Positions 32,502-43,483 are shown, counted from the first letter of the stretch. The stretch: 62,000 nucleotides of DNA from Symsagittifera roscoffensis (GCF_963678635.1 NC_087063.1:47424684-47486683); one strand, 5' to 3'. Made by a program: numbers and translations. Notes: generated from the letters alone by a model not told the origin.

Positions 32502-33968
32502 GTGCAGAACACGAGGAACAGACAAGCCGAGTTTGAAACAAGAAATTCAGAGGCACCGAATGCGGAATTACCGACGAAGACGGTGAAAGCTGTAACGCAG
32601 GTCAATAATGCCATGGAGACCATGACCAGGAAGTCTCCAGAGATAAATTTTGAGAAAGCAGCTGCAGAGGCTATTAACAAAGTGAAACAGGACCTAGCGA
32701 TGAAGGCGATAGAGCAACGATTGAAACAGGAGATCGAAAAGCAGAAGTTAAGCGAGACATTAAGTTGGTCAGTGCCAGTGCCACTGCCAGAAGCCGTAGT
32801 GGGAGCGACAAAGAGGGGAAGTTGCAACACTCTGAAAATGGTGACGGGAAAGCCATTCGGCATAACAAAGATCGGAGCCAGGATAATGTCGATAATCACT
32901 GTGGGCGGCCTAGAAGTAACGAGGAACTTGAGTGAACCCAGCGACCAGACAATAATGCACATTGATGGGTACGCAGATTACTTAAGTGCAATGAGTCCAC
33001 AGACGACATCTAGAGCCTTGAGGGCGCTACTCACAAGAGGTGGCAGCAAGTCAGTCCCTGTTGAGAATAGATACACAGAAGCTTATGGTCCGCATGAGGT
33101 GATGCTAAATAAAGATGGGATAAACATCTACACGAAAACCATGATAACATGTGATGAGGACCTAGCCGGACAGATCTACGTGGGCAAAGAAGAATTGAAA
33201 GTAAGATCGATTGGACACGGTGCAAGGTTAGAAGAGGATACAATGCACATCGGGATGGAGGCAGACGTATCAGCGCACGTGCTTGACATAAGTGGCAAAA
33301 AGACTCAATTACGTGGGTTACTTGACACGGGAGCAGTCTTGAGTGTTATACCAATCGAGACTTGGGAGCAGATAGGTTTCGACAAAGATGACTTGATAGA
33401 CTCAAGAATACGGCTCTCAGCTGCAAACAAAGGGCCGCTTCGTGTACTAAGCAGAACACCAAAAATAGCCCTAAATCTAGGGGAACGCAACCTGTGGATG
33501 AGCTTTCTTGTGGTGAAGAACCTAGACGAGTCTGACCAGTTCATTTTAGGCATAGACTTCATCTGGAATTTCGACGTAACGATTGATCTAAACAATACCA
33601 TGTTCAGGATTCGGAACCCGGATAGGAAGTACGTAATTAAACCGATAAATCTGATAATGGCAAATGAGAATAAGGCGCCGGTGTTCTTGAGTAGGACGGT
33701 AAGGCTGAAAGCGAACGAAGCGGCAATTATAGGCTTACGGAGGAAAAATTATAATGAATTAAGTGATAACAAGCAAGTATGCATAGTCTCAAATCCAAAC
33801 AGTCAAAGTGCTGCTGTTTTAGGAAGATCCTTCTCGATAACCAAGAGCGGCCTCTGCGTCAGTATCTTGTTGAATACTCTTGACATATCCATAACAATCC
33901 AGAGGGGAAGGAAGCTGGGATATGCTTTACCCGTGAAAACTCGATATGAAATGACTGAAAATGTATGA
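32502..33968 (+). CDS. E1 gag-pol middle part with aspartic protease
   Basis: The 488-aa open frame has an N-terminal helical region, a conserved segment (KPFGITKIGARIMSI, NKDGINIYTK, RIGH-like RSIGHGARLEEDTMHIG) and a retropepsin. The retropepsin has GLLDTGAVLSVIP (active-site Asp at about residue 275), then FLVVKNLDESDQFILGIDF (second conserved block ILG.DF). The downstream part VRLKANEAAII continues to the RT linker. E2 encodes the same segment in frame with gag and RT. Here the start near 32502 is not a real initiator and the end at 33968 is a frameshift. Confidence 0.8.
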   Translation: MQNTRNRQAEFETRNSEAPNAELPTKTVKAVTQVNNAMETMTRKSPEINFEKAAAEAINKVKQDLAMKAIEQRLKQEIEKQKLSETLSWSVPVPLPEAVVGATKRGSCNTLKMVTGKPFGITKIGARIMSIITVGGLEVTRNLSEPSDQTIMHIDGYADYLSAMSPQTTSRALRALLTRGGSKSVPVENRYTEAYGPHEVMLNKDGINIYTKTMITCDEDLAGQIYVGKEELKVRSIGHGARLEEDTMHIGMEADVSAHVLDISGKKTQLRGLLDTGAVLSVIPIETWEQIGFDKDDLIDSRIRLSAANKGPLRVLSRTPKIALNLGERNLWMSFLVVKNLDESDQFILGIDFIWNFDVTIDLNNTMFRIRNPDRKYVIKPINLIMANENKAPVFLSRTVRLKANEAAIIGLRRKNYNELSDNKQVCIVSNPNSQSAAVLGRSFSITKSGLCVSILLNTLDISITIQRGRKLGYALPVKTRYEMTENV

Positions 33969-35523
33969 AGTACCGGAATGCCTCAATCACAGGGACAAGA
34001 CTTGTATCTTGAGACGATTAAAGAAAATAAAAGATTCATCAGGTCTTGTAAAGTCACTTAAGTCAGATACAGTTGATGGACTCTCGAGCTGTTCAAATTT
34101 CCCAGAAAGACCAACACTAGAGGAAATGGAAATGGATAAACCAGTTTTACCTAAAATAGAGCAGTTAAGGGGTAAGGTAACGGATGAACAGCTCGAAGCC
34201 ATCAAAGACGTACTAGAGCGGAACGAGGACGTTTTTTCGAGACACAAGGCAGACATTGGATGTTGCAATTTCGTTGAACATGAAATAGAGCTTGAAGAGT
34301 CTGCGGTACCGCCAAGGGAGGGGGCGAGGCGCATGACCCCGCACAAATCGGATGCATGTAGAAAAGAGATAGAGACATTACTAGAGTATGATATGATATA
34401 ACCATCCAAATCACCGTGGGCGTGTGGAGTAGTGATGGCCAAGAAGAAAGGCGACCAATAGAGATTTTGTTGCGACTTTCGGTATCTGAACTCCGTCACG
34501 GTGAAGAATGCCTATCCCATACCTAGAATTGATGAGAGCCTCTCGAAGTTAGGTGATGAAAAGTTTTTTACGACTCTTGATTTAGGTTCGGCATTTTGGC
34601 AAGTCCCACTGAGGTAGCAGGACAGGGACAATACAGGGTTCGCCTGCGAGCTAGGGCTGTTTCAATGGAAACGAATGCCATTTGTTCTATGCAATGCCAC
34701 GGCCACATTTCAACGGTTGATGGCACACGCATTGATAGATGTGAAAAAGAAATACGACAATTTGGTATTGTGCTACGTGGATGACGTGGTAATAGCGACG
34801 CCTACAATGAAAGACCACATCGAACGACTAGACAAGGTGTTTGCATGCATGAAGAGGTCAGGACTAAAGTGCAAACCGTCAAAGTGCGAGATACTCAAGG
34901 ACTCCATCAAATACTTGGGAAGGATGGTGGACAGGCATGGCCTCAGACCAGACCCAGATGCAGTAGAAGCGGTTTTGACTTGGAAATCGCCAAAGACGGA
35001 ACATCAATTGATGAGCTTCCTGGGTTTCGCAAACTTTTACAGGGAGTTCATCAAGGGCTACGCGGGCAAGGTATACCCGATGCAACAACTAATGAGGTAC
35101 AAAGGTAAGAAGTTCACGTGGAACAACGCGGCGGATGAGTCATTCCAGAGAATAAAAAAAGAGTTGTGCGAGGCACCGGTGCTAGGGATGCCAGCGGAAA
35201 AAGGAATGTACCTGCTGGACACGGATGCGTCGGTGGTCGCGATTTCTGGCATTCTCCATCAAGAACAGGAATGGAATGGGAAGACAGTCTTAATACCAAT
35301 AGCGTACGGGAGTAAAGTCTTGAGTGACACGGAAATGAAATACGGGGCACCGAAAGCAGAGATGTTCGCGATGGTTACCTTTGTCGAGAAATATAGAGCA
35401 TACCTATGCAGTGAGCCATTCAAGTTGCGAGTCGACAACAGAGCACTCAGCTGGCTGAAGCGTACTCAATGGACCAGAGCTACATTGGAAGGTGGATATT
35501 TCGCCTGGACGGATACAACATGA
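33961..35523 (+). pseudogene. E1 reverse transcriptase and RNase H
   Basis: All blocks from 33961 to 35523 are in one frame, broken by TAA at about 34400, TAG at about 34459 and TAG at about 34616. Read through, it shows FRYLNSVTVKNAYPIPRIDE, FTTLDLGSAFWQVPL (first Asp), MPFVLCNATATFQRLM, and LCYVDDVVIATP (YVDD). KYLGRMVDRHGL, FLGFANFYREFI and RNase H with LLDTDASVVAISGIL follow. E2 has sense codons at the first two stop sites. The last part shifts frame near 35465, inside the RNase H end. Confidence 0.85.
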
Positions 35524-36116
35524 TAATTGAGCATAGGACAAGAGACAGACATCAAAATGCCGATAGCTTGAGTAAGAAGACGGAGTTCTACGAGAGACAT
35601 GAACAGAGGGAGGCGGTTGGGCCAGAGATCGAAGATGGCTTCTCCTTCATGGATAAGGAAACGTATGACAGTCTTCCACTCACGAGATGGATCGAAAAGT
35701 CAGGCAAACCGATAGAAGATCACCCCGAATTACCAAAGGAGCCTCCAGAGAAAACAATCTTGAAAAGAACCCAAGTGATGCCGATAGGGATAATGCTCAA
35801 GTCAAAAATTGTGAGGGAGACGCTCAAGGCAAAAGGCTATGATCTCAACCAGGTAGAAACGGGAGATGCACAGATAGATGAAGACTTGATGAGATTACTT
35901 GAGAAACTGGCAGACGATAAACCCGTGATCAAAGAAAAGGATAAGGAGGAACCGGAAGTCACGATACTGAGAAGGAATGAAACGGGTGGTGGCGAGGACT
36001 CCTTAAAAGAAAAATCTGACGGGAAAGAAGTCGTGCAGTCATTGGTTGATAAAATCCCTGATGACATACTTGAGCGGACTCGGGTTAGGAAGAAGAAAGT
36101 GGCAATTAAGGAGTAG
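35469..36116 (+). pseudogene. E1 RNase H end and long acidic linker
   Basis: The 215-aa block starts with MDQSYIGRWIFRLDGYNMI and HRTRDRHQNADSLSK, the typical RNase H end and connection of gypsy elements. A charged linker of about 150 residues rich in Glu, Lys and Asp follows. It ends at TAG 36114-36116. The reading is shifted by one frame relative to the RT block. The linker then continues in another frame into the integrase block. Confidence 0.75.
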
Positions 36117-38173
36117 GTTGAACACCTTAGACTAGGACAAGAGTCCGGGGAGTGGCCCACAGTGGAACAAAATGCTGGAGAAGAAAAATTGTTCGGGGAG
36201 TGCGAAGAGTGGGATGAAGATTCGGAGAAGAAAAGCGATGACTAAGATAGTCTATGCATGATACTGGCGGAAGAGATGATGAGACACCGCGACAGGGAGC
36301 TACAGACGGATCCCTCCTCAGGAACGTACAACTTGGATCAGCAGGAAGTGCGAGGAGGTGAAGAACTTGAGAAAATTGCAGTGTCGAGGAAACCATTTAG
36401 GGAGCTATCGTGCAACTCAAATGTCAGAACAAATCTGGTGCCAGAAGATGACAGGAAGATCACGAGGAGGGTAGTATGCGTAAAGCTGAAGGATGACATC
36501 CACAACCCTGGAGAAAAGAATGGTCAGATAATGGCACTAAAAGAGCACGTCAAGGCAAGATATAGGCTGTCGGATCTAATACGGGCCCAAAAAAATGACA
36601 AGATGACAAGTAATCTCTCCACATGGATCCGGACGGGGTCCAAAGAGAAGGGGGACCTGGAAGAAGACAGCTACAAGATCTTAAGCCAGTTCTACAAAGA
36701 CAGAAAAGATTTACTCTATCACACAGCTGATGGGGTGGTGGCATGCAAGAGAAAAGATGAGGAAAAAATATTACACAAGCATAACCTCATCATACTGCCA
36801 CAGTTGTATCAAACGGAAGTGTTTTTCAGATCGCATGAACAAATGTGGCACCAGGGGATAGACAAGGTGCAACAAAGAATACTTCACAGGTTTGACTGGC
36901 CAGGATTAAGGAAAGCTTGTGAGAGATGGGTGAATACATGCCTGGCATGCCTGCAAGTGAAAGACCCAAGGAAGATGAAGTTCCCACTCAAGTCCTCAAG
37001 TCCGTTGAAAGCTCGGATTTCAACGAGGTTTTGCAGATAGACCATCAGAAGATCTGTACGACAGAATCGGGATATAACCAGATACTGGTCATATTAGATC
37101 ATTTCACAAAACTGGCAGAAGCGGTGCCGTGTCAGACAGCCTTGTCAGAAGAGACTTGTGACCACCTGATAACACATTGGATATCACGGTATAGTTGTCC
37201 CATGACATTTCAGTCGGACAACGACAAAGCCTTCGTGAGGGACCTGACAAAAGAATTGATGAAGAGGTCACACATTGCTCAAGCGCACTCAACGACCTAC
37301 CATCCCCAAACCAACGGGTTAGTGGAGAGACAGAATAGAACATTGGTAAACATGCTGAGGGTATACTGCTCAAGATATATGACAGACTGGGACAAATATC
37401 TGCCGCAAGTGGTAGGGACATACAATAGTACGCAACACTCAACAACAGGAATCAGTCCCTTCATGATGTTGACGGGCAGGGAAAGAGCGATGCCTCTGAC
37501 ATTCTTTTACCCAGATTACGAAGGGAAAAAGACATCGTCTCAAGCTTATGTGAAAGAAGCAGTTAAGAGACAGCAGGAACTAAACGAGCGCTGCAGGAGG
37601 AACACAGCGCAAGCACAGATGAGACATCGGAAGAAATACGATGATAAAATACTGCAAGCGAAACCATATGCAGTGGGCCAATACGTCTGGGTCTTCCAGA
37701 ATGTTATACATCCCAAAGTGACAAAGAAACTACTTAAGAAATGGAGAGGTCCGTTCATGATAACCGAAGTGCACCAGCAAGGACGGTTTTACCGCTTGAG
37801 TACGGGGCGTGCAGCGCATTATGAAAACTTGAAACCTCATGTCCCATCCCCAGAAGACTGGTGCGTACCACAGAATATGGAGGGACTCGAGTACCTATTG
37901 GTGGAGCCAGCTTGCGAGGCGAACGAAAAGGGCACGAGAGAGAAAAATGATGGCAACGAGGACATGAGTTTGGATGATGATGAAAAGATAGAAGCGGAGT
38001 CAGAGGCGGAATCCTTTGTGGAAGAAGACTGGAACGATCCGGAGCAGGACGAGGTGGCAAAATGGACAGAACCAGACTTGCCGATAACAACAGGAACCAG
38101 GAGTGGTAATCGCAAACGGACAGGCATGAGGTACAATAGGTACGGGGATGACTTCTTGATTGACACGGCCTGA
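36117..38173 (+). pseudogene. E1 integrase with HHCC, DDE core and GPF module
   Basis: The block 36258-37040 contains the zinc domain (HEQMWHQGIDKVQQRI, then CLACLQVKDP). The block 36926-38173 (415 aa) is shifted in frame. It holds the core: Asp in VLQIDHQKI, Asp in FQSDNDKAFV, and Glu in NGLVERQNRT, followed by STTGISPFMMLTGRE. A C-terminal GPF module (KKWRGPFMITEVHQQGRFYR) marks the Ty3/gypsy lineage. An acidic tail and a basic end follow. The catalytic triad is intact; the frameshift separates it from its zinc domain. Confidence 0.88.
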
Positions 38174-39095
38174 TGAATTGAGCGACGAGTTACTGAGTGT
38201 GAGCGACTTGGTGGCAGACGATGAATGGCAAATCATCAACGACAGCGAACAATACCCGAAGGAAGACTACTCCACACCAGAACAAGAAACAAATCTGGAG
38301 CAGAGCGAGATAGATAGGAGGGAGAACACAAACTTGAGAATACTAGAGTGGATGCGTGATGTCAAGAGCAAAGCAGATGAAGGGCAAAGCATCCAGCAAG
38401 TCGACGTGTCATAAGAACAACACGTGAAAACGGAAGATCCCCTCTTTGGTTGGACGGCAACCGACAGGCCGCTCGAAATACCACCAGATAATTTAGACCC
38501 AACATCATCGACGGGGACGTCGATAAATATTTTTGTCCGGGGAGTGGGGGTAGGACTTACCCACACCGAAAATTTGATGACAAAGAAACACAGAGAAGTA
38601 ACTAAAATTTACTAAAATAGTTCAATTAGCACCGTCAACTGGGAGAACATCCTGATAACGGACAGCGACTTCGTTTTGTCAGACAGGACTAGTGCGTTAT
38701 GTATAACGGCGGACATGAGCTTCAAATCGAGACTTGAGGCCGACTTCAAGAGAGAATACCAGAACGAGGAGTTTCTATTCAGACAGAGACCGGGGCTGGG
38801 AGGAATGGCTGCGCTTCCCCCATCAGTGGCACAAGTCCCGGACAAATACCTGTGCTTTCTGGTAACGAGAGTCAATGAAAGGAATACGATAGATCCTGAG
38901 CACGCGATGTTAGCACTAACGAGGCTGAGAGACTTCATGATTGAAAGAGAGATAGTGGAGGTCTCGATGCCTGTTTATGACCCAAACAGGGGCAAGCTGA
39001 GCCCAAGGGAGTTATGTGCCATCCTACACGTGGTCTTCGCAGAAACGGAGATAATGGTACACCTACACAAGAAATATTACTTGAGTATCGCCTGA
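38160..39095 (+). pseudogene. Macro-domain-like (ADP-ribose-binding type) ORF after E1 integrase
   Basis: One frame runs from 38160 to TGA at 39093, with TAA at 38412 and TAA at about 38613; it overlaps the end of the integrase frame. After a Glu/Asp-rich part comes a segment (about 38655-39090) that fits a Poa1-like macro domain: ILITDSDFVLSDRTSALCIT, ADMSFKSRLEADFKREY, GLGGMAALP, then YLCFLVTRVNERNT (the strand usually read YLVTK), LALTRLRDFMI, VEVSMPVYDP (normally I.IP..G.G) and CAILHVVF. Macro domains bind or hydrolyse ADP-ribose on proteins or free. The Gly-rich binding loops are diverged, so activity is uncertain. The identity is inferred from the pattern, not from a search. Confidence 0.55.
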
Positions 39096-39382
39096 GCTAC
39101 GGGTGGACAACGGAGGTCTTGAGTTGGGGGTACCCGGGGATCTCGAGTAAAGGTACATGGGGATCTCGAAGCAGGTAGACGGATTTTAACGTAATTGGCA
39201 TGACAAGTATAATTGAAAAAGTTGACGGTGCTAAAACATTAAATGAACCTGCATGCTCTTAAAAAACTTCCAATTGAACTATTTTGGTAAAACAAATGGA
39301 GGGATAATGTTTTAACTACAATAATGGGGGGTTTAGGTTAGGAACATAACACCTTAGTCTAAAAAGTGGATTTTACTTTCAG
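39096..39382 (+). promoter_or_regulatory. Intergenic region ending in a strong 3' splice site before the mega-ORF
   Basis: About 290 bp without a gene separate the macro ORF from the SGNH ORF. It ends in TTTTACTTTCAG (39371-39382), a pyrimidine-rich acceptor. The sequence is open in the SGNH frame from the base after AG (ATTGATTTG). In the E2 leader the acceptor at 54791 is followed by the same ATTGATTT. This suggests the mega-ORF is expressed from a spliced subgenomic mRNA. Confidence 0.45.
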
Positions 39383-39490
39383 ATTGATTTGTTAAATCGA
39401 GTTGACGACCTAAACATACTCATTGGAAAGAGAAAAGAAGGTCTTGAACAAAGTTCACGATCAGCAACATTCGAAAGAGATATTTCTCAT

Positions 39491-39584
39491 ACACTCAAGT
39501 TGGTTGGTACGGTAACACTCAAGTTGGTTGGTACGGTAATGCTCAAGTTGGTTGGTACGGTAATACTCAAGTTGGTTAGTGCGC
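39491..39584 (+). repeat. 24-bp tandem repeat, 3.5-4 units, inside the mega-ORF start
   Basis: CTCAAGTTGGTTGGTACGGT recurs with a period of 24 bp four times, the last unit diverged. In frame it encodes repeated TLKLVGTV octapeptides before the likely start MADRFWKSM at 39608. Since 24 is a multiple of three, the reading frame is kept. Confidence 0.92.
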
Positions 39585-40048
39585 GAGATCATCTAGAAAT
39601 CGTAAAAATGGCGGATCGATTTTGGAAATCCATGCCTGCAGCGCTGAAGAGGCCTACGCTCGATGAATTGTACAGACGCTTGAGGGACCTGGACTACACC
39701 CAAGTGGATGGGAGGATGCCAGTGACGTTGAACGCCATCCTGCAGTTAGAGGAGCAAGGTGAATGCAGGGTGAATGCTGTCTTGATAGTCGGCTACACCA
39801 CAGAAGGGATATCCAATCAAGAACAGACCAGGTGGTTGACCTGGAATGTGGATGGGGGGTGAGAGGATTCGACTTGGCAAGTAATCCTGGCTTGAGCAAC
39901 AACACTGAGTACGTCGCGGGAGAGTTCCCATTACCGACCAGACCATCGGCAAGATCCGCGGGCCAATCCACGAGCAAGCCACCTTCTATGATGCGAGCAC
40001 AGCAAACGGAGGAGACGTATCCTGACCTCAGTAACCTGAAGAGGGAAC

Positions 40049-41401
40049 TTGAGAGGGCGCAGAGGGAGAAGAATAAAATCGAATTTTGACCGGGAAAGCG
40101 CAAAAATCGAGAGGGATCAAGCGAATCTGGAGAGAGACCAAGCGATCCTTGAGAGGGACCAGGCGCGGCGTGACCTTGATATGTTGAAAGCAGATTACCA
40201 GCAAGAACAAAGGGTGCGAGAGAACGAGGCGAACTGCGAGCAGTTGAAGTCGGAACTTGAAAAGATCCAGCGGCGACAACGAGAGTTCGACAGGAAAAAG
40301 GAAAAGGGAACCAGGACTACGGAGCGAGCTGCTGCAGGCTCAAGGCCGGAGTCACGTATAGAGCTGGATGAGGCTCCCAGGTCAAAGGGACGATTCAACT
40401 TAGACCGCGCGGCTCAAGAGCACATAAACGAGGGACCGGAAGTGTGGATACCAACCGAATCAGCGTCCTCCCTGCGTGGTTTGGAGACACAACCGATACA
40501 CCCACTGATGGACGTGGCACAGCCGGGATATACCCCGAGCTCAACCCCGAGCAGCAGTCAGGTGAGCGGGAGCTCGTCGCGTCTCAAGGAATTAAATGAG
40601 AGGCTACAGCTGAGAAATCGTGAAAGTCCAACTGGAGTGGAGCTAACCCAGACTTGGAGGGAGCAACCGTTCAGGAATGTGGCGATCGCAAGCTATAAGA
40701 AGAACACTGATGGCAGATATCACAGGCACAACCGCATGGATTGGAACGCGGCGCAGCGGGCGAGAAGGGATTGTTTCCATGATGCGTCTTGGGCTGAATA
40801 CTATACACAGCCACGAATACCGGAGGGTGCAGTTCACCTGATTGTAGGGGACAGCCTGGTACGGGTGCTGACCCGGATCCAGTCGCACTGGCAGACTGGA
40901 GTCTTGAGTTTCTCTGGAGCCGCAACGCCGCAGATGTTGGCTTCACTCGAGATGCTAGGGATGGCAAGAATGTATACAGTGACTCTAATGATGGGGACCA
41001 ATGACGTGTCCAGAGGTGAGTCAAGAAAAGTGATGAGGCTACATGATAAAATGAGTTGCATCCTGGAGGAGTTGCGGATTCAGATGGATCCCGCCATACT
41101 CACAATTTGCACCACCCCTTATAAAATGAAGGCCGACCAACATGCGATAGAAATGAATGGAAAAGTGCGGAAACTGAACGAAATAATCTGGCAGATTTAT
41201 CAAAGGAGTGTCCTTCCCGTCAGATTGCTGGACGTAGCCGACCAGATGGAGCGATCCTTCCCGGAGGATGCGTCTTCATACGGAATCCATTTCGACAGAC
41301 CTAGGGATGTGGAGTGGTTGAACAACGTTTTCCAGAGGCACATAAGTGCGTTGGAGGCAGACCTGCATGAAACGGCCCAATTCACATTCGTCCACCCCTA
41401 A
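40049..41401 (+). pseudogene. Coiled coil and SGNH/GDSL hydrolase-like domain, copy B
   Basis: The 450-aa open block begins with a charged coiled coil (about residues 15-90) and has a Ser/Pro linker. The SGNH domain follows: VHLIVGDSLVRVLTRIQSHW (block I; Ser in GDSL, 40847-40858), SFSGAATPQMLASLEML (block II), LMMGTNDVSRGE (block III GTND, 40994-41005) and ASSYGIHFDRP (block V). The catalytic Asp of block V (DGIH in copy A) is Tyr here, codon TAC. Ser, Gly, Asn and His are kept. SGNH enzymes are mostly esterases; CR1/L2 LINEs also carry an esterase domain. An essential Asp is lost, so this copy is probably inactive even before the frame breaks. Confidence 0.75.
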
Positions 41402-41508
41402 ACCCCCCTTTCCTTGCCACAAGACCCCCATCCAGTCGCCTGGGGGCAAGAGTCGACTCAAGAGAGAGCTCGAGGATTAGCCGGACTAGATTACCGGGTT
41501 CCACGCCG

Positions 41509-43445
41509 ATGGAAGCCGAGGAAGCAGAGTCATCGACGCCCCAAAGTTCAGTGGTGTCCTCAGTGGTGGTGGTAGATAACAAGAGAGTGGAGAGACCAGC
41601 GGATACAAGCCGAACACGATATCTGGAGAAAGTAAAGGAGTTGGACCTGGAGGATCTGGAGTGTAGACAGGAGTTGAGGGAGGCCCTGGGGCTCAAGCAC
41701 GTGTCACACGAGGATTTGAGCCGACACCATTGCGTGGATTGGTTAAAGGCCCACGAAACGCATTTCTCGAGAGCAAGAATGATGGAGACGGCTGATCTGA
41801 CTGGGATCCCCAAGAAATCAGTCATGGGACCGACCAATTACAGACCTCTCAAGTTGCTGGGGAGACCGGGACTCATAGTGGAGCCCCCCAAGCACCGAAC
41901 AAGTATTGCCAGAGTCAGATTGGCAACTCCCGCGCAGTTGAGGGTAGTAGATAAGCTACTGGAACCGAAAGAGATGGAACTACCAGACGCCGCTTACGAG
42001 GGTGCGAAATTGGCAGAAGACCCAAGATATGGAAAACCCTGCGGGAGTGCCCAATTGGCCAAGACACTGGCAGTATACGATAGAGCGGATCCAGCAGCCG
42101 CAAGGGTGATCATCGTGACGGGATCGGATTTCGAGGGAACGTCTCCCAAGTTGTTCTGGCCGGAAACTCTGGTATACTCGCTGCCAGGTGCAGAGTTGAA
42201 CCAGATGTTGACCCTGGTGGTAGCGATAAAGTCAGAGATGCCTTGTGAACCAGAGCTACTGCTGTTCGCAGGGATGAACGATCACCTGCATGCGGCTGGA
42301 CTTCTAGAGCAGTTGAAAGGTGAAGAGCCTATGCCAAAGAAAATCTGGGAGGCTATCCAGACGTTGTTTGCCGCGATGAACGAGGTGCAGGAAAATATCA
42401 GTTCTCGATTTGGACCAAAGTGAAAGTGGTATTTACGACGTCCCCTGGATACGCGAGCATGCCTCCTGCGATGCAGTTTGTTTATGCCGTTTTGTCCCTA
42501 ATAGCCGAAGGGAACGCATGGCGGATTCTGATGGCAGCTCCCAATCGGGAGCTGGAACCCACGAACTTGAGACTTTGGAAGTCAGAACTGGCAGCGGCGT
42601 GGGCGGACGTGTCCCACCTATTGAGGGGATTCTATGAATTGGCAGACATCCTCATTGTATTGGATGAGGTCCTCTTACTTGAGATCTCGAATCTCGCCAG
42701 GCAACTGAAGTTCAGTCCGGTAATAGGGGATGACCACCCATTAATAAGTCACCTAACAGCCAGCCTATGGTTCCAAGGTATGGAATTGACCATTACGAGC
42801 TCCACCAGCAAATCGAGGGGACCAAGCAACGAAAGGAAGAATGTGCCTGCGGCCGAAAAACAACTGGAAGCGATGGTATATCGACTAACACAAGAGAGAG
42901 GCAGGTGGCCGTTTCTAACACCAAGGCTAGAGAATGCTACGGACAAGACGAGGGAGAGTGCCCCACCCCTCGTGAAGCAGATCTGGGAATTTCTTGAGGA
43001 ACAATTGGAGGTAGCCGAGAGTAGGGAGATGACGGTGGGTAGATTCGTCACGGCAGCGAACGAGGTCACCATTGGAGGATTTTGGAGGGAGCATGCAAAA
43101 GGTGAGTTGAGGACGAGTAAAGATCACGAGATCCTGAAATTCTTCAGTCCTTGTTGGGAAAAAAAATACATGGCTGGAGTGTTTTGTGCGAAAGAGACCA
43201 TTTTCGGGGCCTTTGTGCAAGAGCTATTGAGTATGCCCATAAGCCTCTTGCTGGCCCTATTCTTAGTTTACCCAAGGTACCTGTTTAACATGGGTCCAGC
43301 GTACATGTTCAGTCGGGGTGTAGAGACACTTCGGGTGGATGGGTATCTGGCACTGGTGCTCCTGACTCATGGCGAACTGGTGTCATTTCATCGGTTGATG
43401 AAATATGGGGAGCCCTGTCGATGGGAAAGACCCACTAAAGTATAG
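41509..43445 (+). pseudogene. Second, SGNH-like segment and following helical region, copy B
   Basis: Blocks 41509-42423 (304 aa) and 42420-43445 (341 aa) are separated by a single-base frameshift; copy A reads straight through there (GPKTRVAF). The segment VIIVTGSDFEGTSPKLFWPE, SLPGAELNQMLTLV and LLLFAGMNDHLHAAGLLEQL repeats the spacing of blocks I to III of the SGNH domain upstream (GDS, SGA..QML, GTND). The Ser has moved or been lost (GSDFEG) and Asn/Asp are kept in MND. This suggests a degenerate second SGNH copy. Downstream come FTTSPGYASMPPAMQFVYA and WRILMAAPNRELEP, with no recognised family. Confidence 0.5.
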
Positions 43446-43483
43446 ACACCTACTCGTACTAGTGCGCTGCAGGACTGAAGACG

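Noticed and set aside
33955-33975. Programmed frameshift between protease and RT in E1 (AAAATGTATGA)
   Set aside because: The intact E2 relative has protease and RT in one frame, so the E1 break is decay.
38920-39095. Env-like glycoprotein after pol
   Set aside because: No signal peptide, transmembrane segment or furin-like site was seen in 38160-39095 or in the mega-ORF blocks. The macro-like pattern fits better.
42410-42430. Programmed ribosomal frameshift at AAGTGAAAG in copy B
   Set aside because: Copy A reads through the same site in one frame (GPKTRVAF). The change is a one-base indel private to B.
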